A program made the translations under genes and the position numbers. The notes beneath the pieces are model-generated. The model was not told the origin of the DNA and searched no databases. It saw only the letters and a program-made list of their open reading frames with translations. This document shows, in pieces, positions 52,198 to 60,110 of a stretch of DNA of 64,000 nt (position 1 is the stretch's first letter; each line of letters begins with the position of its first letter). Source of the stretch: Nitrososphaera sp. (GTDB taxonomy: Archaea; Thermoproteota; Nitrososphaeria; Nitrososphaerales; Nitrososphaeraceae); contig JAJUFP010000005.1 in assembly GCA_029263715.1 (NCBI GenBank), forward strand, positions 1 to 64,000, given 5' to 3'.

Positions 52198-54093
52198 GTG
52201 ACAGTCGAGACAGTCCCAGATCTGGATCTCAAGGTCGGCTTTGAGATCCATCAACAGCTGGCCACGAAAAGCAAACTGTTCTGCAGCTGCGGCTGCCAAG
52301 AAGCTGAAAAGTATGACCGTGTTTTTACGCGAAGGCTTCGTCCCACTCAAAGCGAGCTTGGTGCCTATGATGCGGCAGCAATGTTTGAATTCAGCAAGAT
52401 GAAGCAAGTCGAGTACCACGCCGCCTCCGGTTCCAGCTGCCTGGTGGAGGCCGACGAGGAGCCGCCCCACGAGGTCAATCAGGAGGCTTTGGAGACGACT
52501 CTCATTTTTGCCCTTGCACTTCACTCACGGATCATGGACGAGATACACGTCATGCGCAAGATAGTCATCGACGGCTCAAACACAAGCGGCTTTCAGCGCA
52601 CCATGCTTGTGGCCGCCGGCGGTTACATAGAGGTGGCCGGCAAGCAGGTAGGCGTTCAAAGCATTTGCCTTGAAGAGGATGCCTCAAAGCTGCTTTCAGA
52701 TGAAAGCGGCATAAAGAGGTACGGCCTTGACCGGCTGGGTGTCCCGCTTGTAGAGATCGCCTTGGAGCCGGTGAGCGGAAAACCTGAAGAAATAATGCAG
52801 GTTGCCCTTACCCTGGGCAGACTGCTTCGTGCCAGCAAACGGGTTGCACGGGGCCTGGGCAGCATCAGGCAGGACGTCAACGTCTCTATCATGGGCGGCG
52901 CAGTAGTCGAGGTCAAAGGCGTGCAGCAGCTTGATCAGCTGATCAAGGTCATCGAGCATGAAAAGCTCCGGCAGCATGGCCTGGTCATCATTGCGGACAA
53001 ACTCAAAAAGATAGACGAGAGAACCATCGGCGACAGGATCGAGGAAGTTACAGACATACTTGCCAAGTCTTCATCCAAGATGGCAAAAAAGATCTTGGAG
53101 TCTTCCGGTTCATTTAGAGCTATCAGGCTGCCAGGTTTTGCAGGATTGATTGGATTTGAGCCATACCCCGGGATCAGGCTGGGCAAGGAGCTGGGTGAGC
53201 TTGTCCGGTTCTATGGCCTTGGCGGGGTATTTCATTCAGACGAGCTCCCCAATTACGGCATCTCAAAAGAGGAAGTCCAGGCAGTCAGAGAAAGACTTGA
53301 CCTGGGTGACAACGATGCGTTTGTGATGGTGGGCGGTTCAGACGACAAGATCGGTTTTGCCATTGACGCCATCATCCGGCGACTAAAGGCAGCGCTTGCC
53401 GGCGTTCCTGCAGAAACGCGGGCTGCTACCATCGATGGCAAGACAGTTTTCAGCAGACCCCGCCCCGGAGCCGCCAGAATGTACCCGGAAACTGACATAC
53501 CGACGTTTCCGGTGACCGGGTCCCTGCTTGCCTCGCTTGCCGACAGGGTTCCAAAATCGTGGGACGAGGTCATAGATGGAATTGCAGGCAAGTATGGCCT
53601 TAACAAAAAGCTGGCAACCCAGATCTTTGACTCGAATTATCTTTCAGTGTTCGAGGAAATTGTAGGCAGGACAAGGGTGCAGCCAACCTTCATCGCGTCA
53701 AAGCTTACGGAGGACCTGACAAGCCTGCAGCGGCAGGGTCTTGATCCGGCTGTCCTGACCGACAGCATTCTTGCGGATATCTTTGACAGGCTGGACAGGG
53801 GCACGATAGCAAAGGAATCCGTGGTATTGATCTTTGAGAAGCTCATGAAAAGGGAAGGCAAGACCGTTGACGAGGTCATCAAGGCTCTGGGAGTCTCTTC
53901 AATAAGTGATGAGGAGCTGAGCGTTGTGCTGGACAAGGTCATATCCGACAACATGGCAGCCGTGCAAGAAAAAGGCATGAATGCACTTGGCATGCTCATG
54001 GGAAGAAGCATGGCCGTCCTCAGAGGCAAGGTCGACGGCCAAAAGATCAACGCGGCCCTCAAGGACAAGCTGGAAAAGATAGTCAAAACGTAA
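52198..54093 (+). CDS. gatE: Glu-tRNA(Gln) amidotransferase subunit E
   Basis: GatE phosphorylates and amidates Glu-tRNA(Gln). The 631-residue protein has the GatB-like cradle domain: KVGFEIHQQLATKSKLFC near the start and LVEIALEPVSG, GSIRQDVNVSI further on. The GatE-specific AspRS-like insertion and a C-terminal helical YqeY-like tail follow (TVDEVIKALGVSSISDEEL). The start is GTG. It has no stand-alone GlnRS in the window, consistent with the indirect route. Confidence 0.95.
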   Translation: MTVETVPDLDLKVGFEIHQQLATKSKLFCSCGCQEAEKYDRVFTRRLRPTQSELGAYDAAAMFEFSKMKQVEYHAASGSSCLVEADEEPPHEVNQEALETTLIFALALHSRIMDEIHVMRKIVIDGSNTSGFQRTMLVAAGGYIEVAGKQVGVQSICLEEDASKLLSDESGIKRYGLDRLGVPLVEIALEPVSGKPEEIMQVALTLGRLLRASKRVARGLGSIRQDVNVSIMGGAVVEVKGVQQLDQLIKVIEHEKLRQHGLVIIADKLKKIDERTIGDRIEEVTDILAKSSSKMAKKILESSGSFRAIRLPGFAGLIGFEPYPGIRLGKELGELVRFYGLGGVFHSDELPNYGISKEEVQAVRERLDLGDNDAFVMVGGSDDKIGFAIDAIIRRLKAALAGVPAETRAATIDGKTVFSRPRPGAARMYPETDIPTFPVTGSLLASLADRVPKSWDEVIDGIAGKYGLNKKLATQIFDSNYLSVFEEIVGRTRVQPTFIASKLTEDLTSLQRQGLDPAVLTDSILADIFDRLDRGTIAKESVVLIFEKLMKREGKTVDEVIKALGVSSISDEELSVVLDKVISDNMAAVQEKGMNALGMLMGRSMAVLRGKVDGQKINAALKDKLEKIVKT

Positions 54094-54151
54094 CCTGCTA
54101 GATCATTGGCGATAACCATTCAACCTAGAAACGTTCTTTTGTAACAGATTC

Positions 54152-54790
54152 TTGCCAGTGGGTGTGGCAGAAGAAAGATTCGCCAATGAGCGGGCGGACT
54201 TTAACCCGAGATCATGGCTTTCAAAGTACCGGCGCACCTCTATCAGCTACCTGGTAAAGATGCTGCTGTTCTACCACGGAGTAGGAGTTGGCCTTCTTCT
54301 TGCGGGCACTGCCATCCTGGGCGTGCTGATCCCAGATTACGAAGAGCCGGATGTCCCCAGATCACTTTTGATGGTTCTGGTTGCAGGGCCCATAGAAGAA
54401 ACATTGTTCTTTGGAATCCCGTTTTACGTGTTTGGCCATCCTTATTCTGTTCTTCTGACGGGCTCCATATGGGCTGTATTGCACATATTCAATACACCAA
54501 CCTTTGAGCTGGCCAGCCTGGCGTTTGGAAACTGGCTGTTTGTTGTTCCCTCGCTATTTTTCAGCCTCAGAACGTGGATCAGTGGCAAAGGATGGTTCTC
54601 CGTGCTGGTCCATTCCGCCTGGAACGGAGTGTTCTTCGGCGCAGGATGTGCCACAGAAGAGATGATGTGCTCTGTTGCAGATGAAAGCATGTTTCTGAAT
54701 CTTGGCGTGATCGCGCTGTCGGCAGGCCTGCTGGTTGGAACATACATTCTCTATCGCGTAAAAGAGAAAAGGAAAAGGTTCCTCGTCTAG
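54152..54790 (+). CDS. CPBP-family intramembrane metalloprotease
   Basis: This 212-residue membrane protein of the Abi/CPBP (Rce1-like) family has the catalytic glutamates in PIEETLFFGIPF, a histidine in IWAVLHIFN, and HSAWNGVFF as the second histidine motif. These enzymes cleave within the membrane or process prenylated proteins; the substrate is unknown. The start is TTG 54152 (GTG alternatives nearby). It lies 58 nt downstream of gatE. Confidence 0.85.
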   Translation: MPVGVAEERFANERADFNPRSWLSKYRRTSISYLVKMLLFYHGVGVGLLLAGTAILGVLIPDYEEPDVPRSLLMVLVAGPIEETLFFGIPFYVFGHPYSVLLTGSIWAVLHIFNTPTFELASLAFGNWLFVVPSLFFSLRTWISGKGWFSVLVHSAWNGVFFGAGCATEEMMCSVADESMFLNLGVIALSAGLLVGTYILYRVKEKRKRFLV

Positions 54791-54832
54791 CCGAATTCAA
54801 TATATATGCGGGTTGACTGTTAGAACGGGAAA

Positions 54833-55351
54833 ATGAGTCAGGCCGACAAGAGCATCGTCAACGTCTCCGTGACTTTGGGCGACGTCAGCGTGCAATTCAA
54901 CGGCACGGCAGAATCGGTCATGACCTCCGTGTTCAACTTCCTTTCAAAGCAGGTCCCGGCAATGGATCTGGCCAGAAAGATATCGTTAAACTATCCAGTG
55001 ACAGAGCTAATTGAGGCCTACTCGCACCTGATCAAGATAACTCCGGAAGGCCCACGAGTGATTCCAGATTCCGATGTCAGGCTGTCCGACAAAGACATGG
55101 TGGCGCTCCAGTTGGTGGCCGCCAGAATAGCCAAGGAACTGGGCAAGATCAGCGATGACGCCATTCAGGTGTCTGAGATACACGCCATGACTGCGCTCAA
55201 CCCCAAGTCTGTAAGCTCCAGAATATCAGAGATGGTCAAGGCCGGTCATGTTGCCCGTGACGAGACTGAAACAAGCAAGTACAGGATAACCACGGCAGGA
55301 ATACACTGGCTGAATTCTACAATTGCGAAGAAGGCTGGACGTCAGCAGTAA
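54833..55351 (+). CDS. Two-domain protein with C-terminal winged helix
   Basis: The 172-residue protein has an N-terminal beta-hairpin/helix module (NVSVTLGDVSVQFNGTAESVM). A long helix follows, then a winged helix (ALNPKSVSSRISEMVKAGHVARDETETSKYRITTAG). It resembles the convergent gene at 55317 in layout. DNA or protein binding is likely; the function is unknown. The 3' end overlaps that gene by 35 nt. Confidence 0.65.
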   Translation: MSQADKSIVNVSVTLGDVSVQFNGTAESVMTSVFNFLSKQVPAMDLARKISLNYPVTELIEAYSHLIKITPEGPRVIPDSDVRLSDKDMVALQLVAARIAKELGKISDDAIQVSEIHAMTALNPKSVSSRISEMVKAGHVARDETETSKYRITTAGIHWLNSTIAKKAGRQQ

Positions 55352-55886
55352 AGGACTGCTCGCCGGCGGGCCTCTTTTGGATGTAGCGGTAATTTCTCAT
55401 GGTGCCAATCCTTGTTAGAATGGTCTCCCGGACCATGTCTGTCAGGGAATGCGAGACAGCGGTCCGGTCATAGTTGTAGCCCCTTCTTGACAACTCTTCA
55501 TGAACGTCGGCAAGGGACCTTTCCCTTACAAAGTACCCTTCGTACCAGAGGGATTCAAGAAGCCCACGACATGTCGTGCCGCCTTTGACTACAGGCTTTT
55601 CCACTTTTGGCATGGAAAGTTCTGCCGGTCTTGACTTGAGAGACTCTACTTCGCGCTTCAAGTCTTCAAGCTGCCCACTTATTGCAGAGTCAAGGAATTT
55701 GGTTGAATCGACGCTGGAAAGGACGGCTTCTACCATCTGTTTGACCTTGCTTTCTGAGCAGGTTATTTCGACCTCCCAGTCGCCGTGTTTTAGCTTGATC
55801 TTGACCTCGTCTGCGGGCCGGCCAGAGCTCACAACCATCTCGTTTGCAAAGCTATTGATAAACCTGTTGCTGGCCATATTGTTCAT
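55317..55886 (-). CDS. Two-domain protein with C-terminal winged helix
   Basis: The 189-residue protein has an N-terminal module (VKIKLKHGDWEVEITCSESKV) like that of the neighbouring gene. A coiled-coil spacer follows (LEDLKREVESLKS), then a winged helix (RSLADVHEELSRRGYNYDRTAVSHSLTDMV). ATG 55886 is used; an ATG three codons later is equally possible given the TATA box (AATTATATTAAT, about 55901-55912). The upstream region is shared with nurA. Confidence 0.65.
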   Translation of the reverse strand: MNNMASNRFINSFANEMVVSSGRPADEVKIKLKHGDWEVEITCSESKVKQMVEAVLSSVDSTKFLDSAISGQLEDLKREVESLKSRPAELSMPKVEKPVVKGGTTCRGLLESLWYEGYFVRERSLADVHEELSRRGYNYDRTAVSHSLTDMVRETILTRIGTMRNYRYIQKRPAGEQSFTADVQPSSQL

Positions 55887-55933
55887 GTTGCGCAATATTA
55901 ATATAATTGTGCCCGCATTTATTGTTGACCAAC

Positions 55934-56947
55934 ATGACTGCACAATTAAATTCTCTTGCGACCATAAACTTGGAGGATTTCGGCATCGCCGAATCGGTGA
56001 ACAGATGTCTTGCACCCAAGCTGGACGAGCTGAGAGGGAAGAAAATCATATTCAACTCCGATGACAAGAGCCTGGTTCCGGCAAATGGCTGGGAGTCGAA
56101 GCTTGGTTCTGCTTATTGCGCAACAACAATAACCACGGTCAGGCCAATCAGAGAGAACGCGATGGTAGCCGCCGTCGATTCCAGCAGCATCAAGCTGGCA
56201 GAGACAGAGGATGGCGGCCTGTACGCGATAAAGTGCGGCATCGCCATGGCCTACGGCGGGGCCGCCCTCATGCATTTCAAGATTGGCCCCATGCTTTACT
56301 ACATAAGCGAGGGCAATCTCCGTGACTCTGAACTTGATAGCAGGCTGGCAAGGCTGGTCCTTGCAGACAGCGACGTGGCAAGGCGCCTCATAAGGGTCAG
56401 GGCCGAGCGGGCAATCCAGCATGAGCTGTCCAGCCATATGAGAAATTCCATAATTCTGGTCGACGGGTCGCTAAGGACATCAGTATTTGAAGACAGAAAG
56501 ACAGGCATGTCCAGGATTGCTGAAAACTGCGTGCTGCACAAGAACCTGATAGCAGGGATAAGCAAGAACACCAAGCTCAAGATTCTGGAAAGAGCCGCTG
56601 CCCTGCTAACGAAGGTAAGTGGTCCAGCCTACATCGAGGTTGACATGATAATCAAGAGCCTGGTCCGCAACACCATCGGCTCAAATCTTGTGGCCAAGCT
56701 GGACAAGAATAGCCCGGTGCTCCGAGTCGACATCGTTGGCGATAAAGAACAGACGCTTGGCAAGCTGCTGGGCAACGATCCTATTGCATGCGGTTATCCG
56801 GAAACCCTCAGACTGGCCCACCATATCTCCACATTCACAAACACGGAGGTGACGTGCCTTCGCAGCCATGTCCTCAACAATTACGGGGTGACAGAACTGG
56901 CCACCGACGACATCAGGAGAACCCTACTGGGGTCGATAATCGTATGA
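55934..56947 (+). CDS. nurA: NurA 5'-3' nuclease
   Basis: NurA works with HerA in DNA end resection for recombination. The 337-residue protein has the catalytic aspartate D82 (AAVDSSSIKL), a second in SIILVDGSLRTS, and the conserved AYIEVDM and GYPETLRLAHH blocks of the NurA domain. ATG 55934 is chosen; a TTG three codons upstream is possible. The stop overlaps the herA start (ATGA). mre11 and rad50 are not next to it here. Confidence 0.88.
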   Translation: MTAQLNSLATINLEDFGIAESVNRCLAPKLDELRGKKIIFNSDDKSLVPANGWESKLGSAYCATTITTVRPIRENAMVAAVDSSSIKLAETEDGGLYAIKCGIAMAYGGAALMHFKIGPMLYYISEGNLRDSELDSRLARLVLADSDVARRLIRVRAERAIQHELSSHMRNSIILVDGSLRTSVFEDRKTGMSRIAENCVLHKNLIAGISKNTKLKILERAAALLTKVSGPAYIEVDMIIKSLVRNTIGSNLVAKLDKNSPVLRVDIVGDKEQTLGKLLGNDPIACGYPETLRLAHHISTFTNTEVTCLRSHVLNNYGVTELATDDIRRTLLGSIIV

Positions 56948-58386
56948 AGATCCTTTCAAAAAGCAACAACGAGCTTTTGCTCCTTGCGATGAAGGACGAC
57001 TCGGCATCAAAGGGCGACTATTTGCTAATCGAGGACGGGAACCGGTGCATAATAGTCCAGGTATACGACGAAGAGTACCTCACATCCCAATCGCTTTTTG
57101 AAGACATTGTAAAAGAAGAAGTGGTAAACGCTTCCAGTGTAGAAAATCATCATGATCCGCTCAACATCGGAAGTCTGTCCCGCCTTGTCAGGGACGCCAG
57201 GATATTTCGCGCAAAGATAAGGGCGGCAGTAAATGACGGTCAGCTTACCAGCAATGTTTCCTGGCTTCCTTCCAGGGTTGAATCAAAGATAAGAAGGCTG
57301 ACTGTGAAGGAGCTTGACCTGCTTTTAGGACGTAACGGTGTCTACCCCATACCTCTGGGCAGGGCCGGCGATAACGAAGAATTCGAGATATACGCCGAGG
57401 ATTTGGACGGCAAGCTGACAATAATCACGGGGAAAAAGGAATCCGGCAAGTCCCACCTCTCAAAGCTTCTGGTCAAGACTTTGGTGCAGCACGGTGCGTT
57501 TGTGGTTGTGTTTGACCTGAACAACGAGTACGGCGGAATAAGGTGGAACCGGGACGGGTCGCCTTCTTCAGTACACGATCGAGTCTTGGTTCTGGAACCA
57601 GGCAAGGACCTGCGCTTTTCTCTGAATTATTGTGGAAAAGAGGCCGTGGCAGCCATGCTTAGAAATGCTCTGGACATGCCTGCTGCATCACTTCGGGAAT
57701 TTTTCCGGATCTGGGACTGGCTTGAGAACAAGAACTCGCTGGACATAGCCGCCATGGGCAATGCCATTAACACCTGGAATATCAACGAACTTGTAAGAGA
57801 CGCACTAGTCTCAAGGTATCATACCATTCAGTCTTCACGACTGTTCACCGATGCCGGCAGCGGTTTTCGCTTCGAGAACGTGACAAAATCCTGTGCCGGT
57901 GCAGCCATGATAATTAACATGGGCGAGGTATCAGGAGCTGCAAGGAGGATGACCGTCGAGCTTGTTCTAAGCAAGATAGTCAACTTGCTGGAAAGAAAGG
58001 AGATCCCTCCGATCTTTCTGTTTGCTGAAGAAGCCCACCTCTACATCCGAGAGACTTATTGGGAGGACATCATAACGCGTATGAGGCATTTTGGGGTTTA
58101 TACGACATTCATTACCAATCAACCAGACGCCATAAACGACGGCATCTATCGTCAGGTCGACAACATCTTCCTGTTCAACTTTACCAACGACAGCGACCTA
58201 GACAAGATATCCAAGGTTTCGTTGGCCGACAGCGACACCATAAGATCCATAGTCAGGACGTTGCCGCAACGAAACTGCCTTGCAATAGGAAAGGCGGTAC
58301 GCGACTTGCCGATCGTAGTAAGGGTCTCTGCAGTTGAAGTGCTGACGCTAGGCGAGACCAAGAGGTTTTTCAAGAAAAAAGGCTAA
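56944..58386 (+). CDS. herA: HerA-type DNA translocase ATPase
   Basis: HerA is a hexameric ATPase that pumps DNA and activates NurA. The 480-residue protein has an N-terminal HAS-like barrel, Walker A GKKESGKS at 163-170, Walker B IFLFAEEAHLY, and the conserved TNQPDAINDGIYRQVDNIFLF segment. The ATG overlaps the nurA stop. The C-terminal VEVLTLGETKRFFKKKG end is typical. The 3' end overlaps the PII gene stop. Confidence 0.92.
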   Translation: MKILSKSNNELLLLAMKDDSASKGDYLLIEDGNRCIIVQVYDEEYLTSQSLFEDIVKEEVVNASSVENHHDPLNIGSLSRLVRDARIFRAKIRAAVNDGQLTSNVSWLPSRVESKIRRLTVKELDLLLGRNGVYPIPLGRAGDNEEFEIYAEDLDGKLTIITGKKESGKSHLSKLLVKTLVQHGAFVVVFDLNNEYGGIRWNRDGSPSSVHDRVLVLEPGKDLRFSLNYCGKEAVAAMLRNALDMPAASLREFFRIWDWLENKNSLDIAAMGNAINTWNINELVRDALVSRYHTIQSSRLFTDAGSGFRFENVTKSCAGAAMIINMGEVSGAARRMTVELVLSKIVNLLERKEIPPIFLFAEEAHLYIRETYWEDIITRMRHFGVYTTFITNQPDAINDGIYRQVDNIFLFNFTNDSDLDKISKVSLADSDTIRSIVRTLPQRNCLAIGKAVRDLPIVVRVSAVEVLTLGETKRFFKKKG

Positions 58387-58730
58387 ACCATGCTGGTCTG
58401 GCTTCTTTTTCTGGTGCCTATATCCACTGCCTCGCCGACAGAAGAGATGAATATCTTTCCATCGCCGGGGGCACCGGTGCTTGCGGCGTCCAGTATAGCC
58501 TTGATTACATTGTCAACTTCAGAATCATCAACAACGGTAACGATGTTGGCCCTTGTAGAGAATTCCGCGACGTGGCTGGATGTTCCCCTGCCACCCATCA
58601 TTTTTGGCTTTTCGCCCTTCCCCCTTCCTTTTGCCTCTACGATGGTGGCACCGCCGACACCTGCCTTTTTAAGCGCATCGTTGACAACGCTAATCTTTTC
58701 ACTGGCGACAATGGCTTCTATACGCTTCAT
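58383..58730 (-). CDS. glnK: PII-type nitrogen regulatory protein
   Basis: This 115-residue trimeric signal protein senses ATP/ADP and 2-oxoglutarate and gates ammonium transport or nitrogen enzymes. It has MKRIEAIVASEKI at the start and the T-loop region (KGRGKGEKPKMMGGRGTSSH). The C-terminal GDGKIFISSVGEAVDIGTRKR signature is present. The T-loop has no tyrosine, so uridylylation as in E. coli is not possible. ATG 58730 is the start; upstream in-frame residues are not conserved. No amt gene is beside it. Confidence 0.92.
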   Translation of the reverse strand: MKRIEAIVASEKISVVNDALKKAGVGGATIVEAKGRGKGEKPKMMGGRGTSSHVAEFSTRANIVTVVDDSEVDNVIKAILDAASTGAPGDGKIFISSVGEAVDIGTRKRSQTSMV

Positions 58731-58875
58731 GGCACGTTCTAAAGGAGGTTGCAATATAAGGTTTTCAAATAAATTGTTATCCAAAGTTCAAATTTACCAG
58801 AGACGTGGTTTCTGATGCAATTATCATAAAAACGGCAAGATTCATACCAATCGTTGGCTTTTAACGCCTGCCGGC

Positions 58876-59106
58876 TCAGGCCAGCTTTCTTTGCAGGTAC
58901 AGCTTCTTTAGCAGCCCCAGTCCAAAGATCAGGGCAATAACCGCCAAAACTGCAATGATGGCCCGAACTGCCGAACTCACTAGCGGGCTTGGAAACGGAG
59001 CATCGACAGGTGCCACAAAGGTTACAAGAAATCCTGCGACGGCAAGCACCATCAACCACATCACCACTATTAGAATCAAGAGGCCTGCAAGCGCCATTTC
59101 TCTCAC
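58876..59106 (-). CDS. Small two-helix membrane protein
   Basis: The 76-residue protein has two membrane segments (ALAGLLILIVVMWLMVLAVAG and IIAVLAVIALIFGLGLLKKLY). Its GTG start overlaps the stop of the glycosyl-1-phosphate transferase gene (GTGA), so it is coupled to it and may be an accessory. No family is recognised. Confidence 0.55.
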   Translation of the reverse strand: MREMALAGLLILIVVMWLMVLAVAGFLVTFVAPVDAPFPSPLVSSAVRAIIAVLAVIALIFGLGLLKKLYLQRKLA

Positions 59107-60107
59107 CGCAACAGCAAGTACTGCACGGCCACGGTTGCAAAGGCCAGAACTGCCGAGACAATCGATAGCTGGAATATCTTGTAAGCTATCTCCTTTTCTT
59201 CAAGCGGCCCGTCGGCAAGGATAAGCCGCACTAGGGTAGAGGGAGCAGATCTGTCCTTGGATGCCGCAAGCCGGTAATCGTCTAGAATAACCACAGGACG
59301 GGCCTTTACCTGCCGGTGCTCGACTATGCGCTTGACACTTGAAAGAAACAGAAAGGAATTCATGACCGCCGGCAGCAGCGCCACTACTCCGATTATCTCT
59401 GAATTTCCGGCCACCGCCAGCGCGCCGTACATTGCACCCAGCAAAAGCGCACCGGAATCGCCGGGAAATATCCGGCTTGGGTACCTGTGGTATCTGTAAA
59501 AGGCAACCGTGGCAAAGAATAGCGGTAAGGCCGCCAGGAATACCTCCATGCTTCCGAATATGGCTATTGATGCAAGCAGGGGTAGAGTAGAGATGATGAT
59601 AAAGCTGCTGGCTACACCGTTCAATACATCGATAGAGTTGATGGTGTTGCTTGCCACGGGCATTATTACAAAGATCAGCGGTATGTACAGGATAGGGATA
59701 AAGGCGCTGCCAAACACGAGGTTGAGGTGGTCGCCGTGGGCCTGCAGCAGAACTATTGGCAGGGCTGCGGCAAGCAGCGCGGCCGGTTTGAACCAGCCGG
59801 GCATGACCTTTGAATCATCAATGTATCCAACGACAAACGCTATGGCAGTGGCCAGCAGTACTGCAAGGACGGCAGTATTCATCGTCAGGGCAAACAATAC
59901 TGCTTCTGCTGCTGCGATGCCCAGCATCAGGACAGGGCCGGCAGGCCTGGGCACTGCAGGCTTGTTGGGTTTATGAATGTCGGGTACCGTCCACCCCCTT
60001 TTTGTCAGGGACTTGATGGCCACCGGCGTCAAGAGCAGGACTAGCAGGAACGAAATTGCCGAGACGATTGCTCCGTATATGGCAATTTCATAGATTCCAA
60101 GCTGCAC
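59103..60107 (-). CDS. Polyprenyl-phosphate sugar-1-phosphate transferase (GT4/MraY-like)
   Basis: The 334-residue membrane protein has about ten segments and the GT-4 (Alg7/WecA/MraY) motifs: VGYIDDSK, NTINSIDVLNG and FPGDSGALLLGA. In archaea this enzyme loads a sugar-phosphate on dolichyl phosphate, the first step of N-glycan or surface-glycan synthesis. GTG start, 3 nt after hel308 stop, same strand. The exact sugar (UDP-GlcNAc or other) is not determined by sequence. Confidence 0.88.
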   Translation of the reverse strand: MQLGIYEIAIYGAIVSAISFLLVLLLTPVAIKSLTKRGWTVPDIHKPNKPAVPRPAGPVLMLGIAAAEAVLFALTMNTAVLAVLLATAIAFVVGYIDDSKVMPGWFKPAALLAAALPIVLLQAHGDHLNLVFGSAFIPILYIPLIFVIMPVASNTINSIDVLNGVASSFIIISTLPLLASIAIFGSMEVFLAALPLFFATVAFYRYHRYPSRIFPGDSGALLLGAMYGALAVAGNSEIIGVVALLPAVMNSFLFLSSVKRIVEHRQVKARPVVILDDYRLAASKDRSAPSTLVRLILADGPLEEKEIAYKIFQLSIVSAVLAFATVAVQYLLLR

Positions 60108-60110
60108 TTG

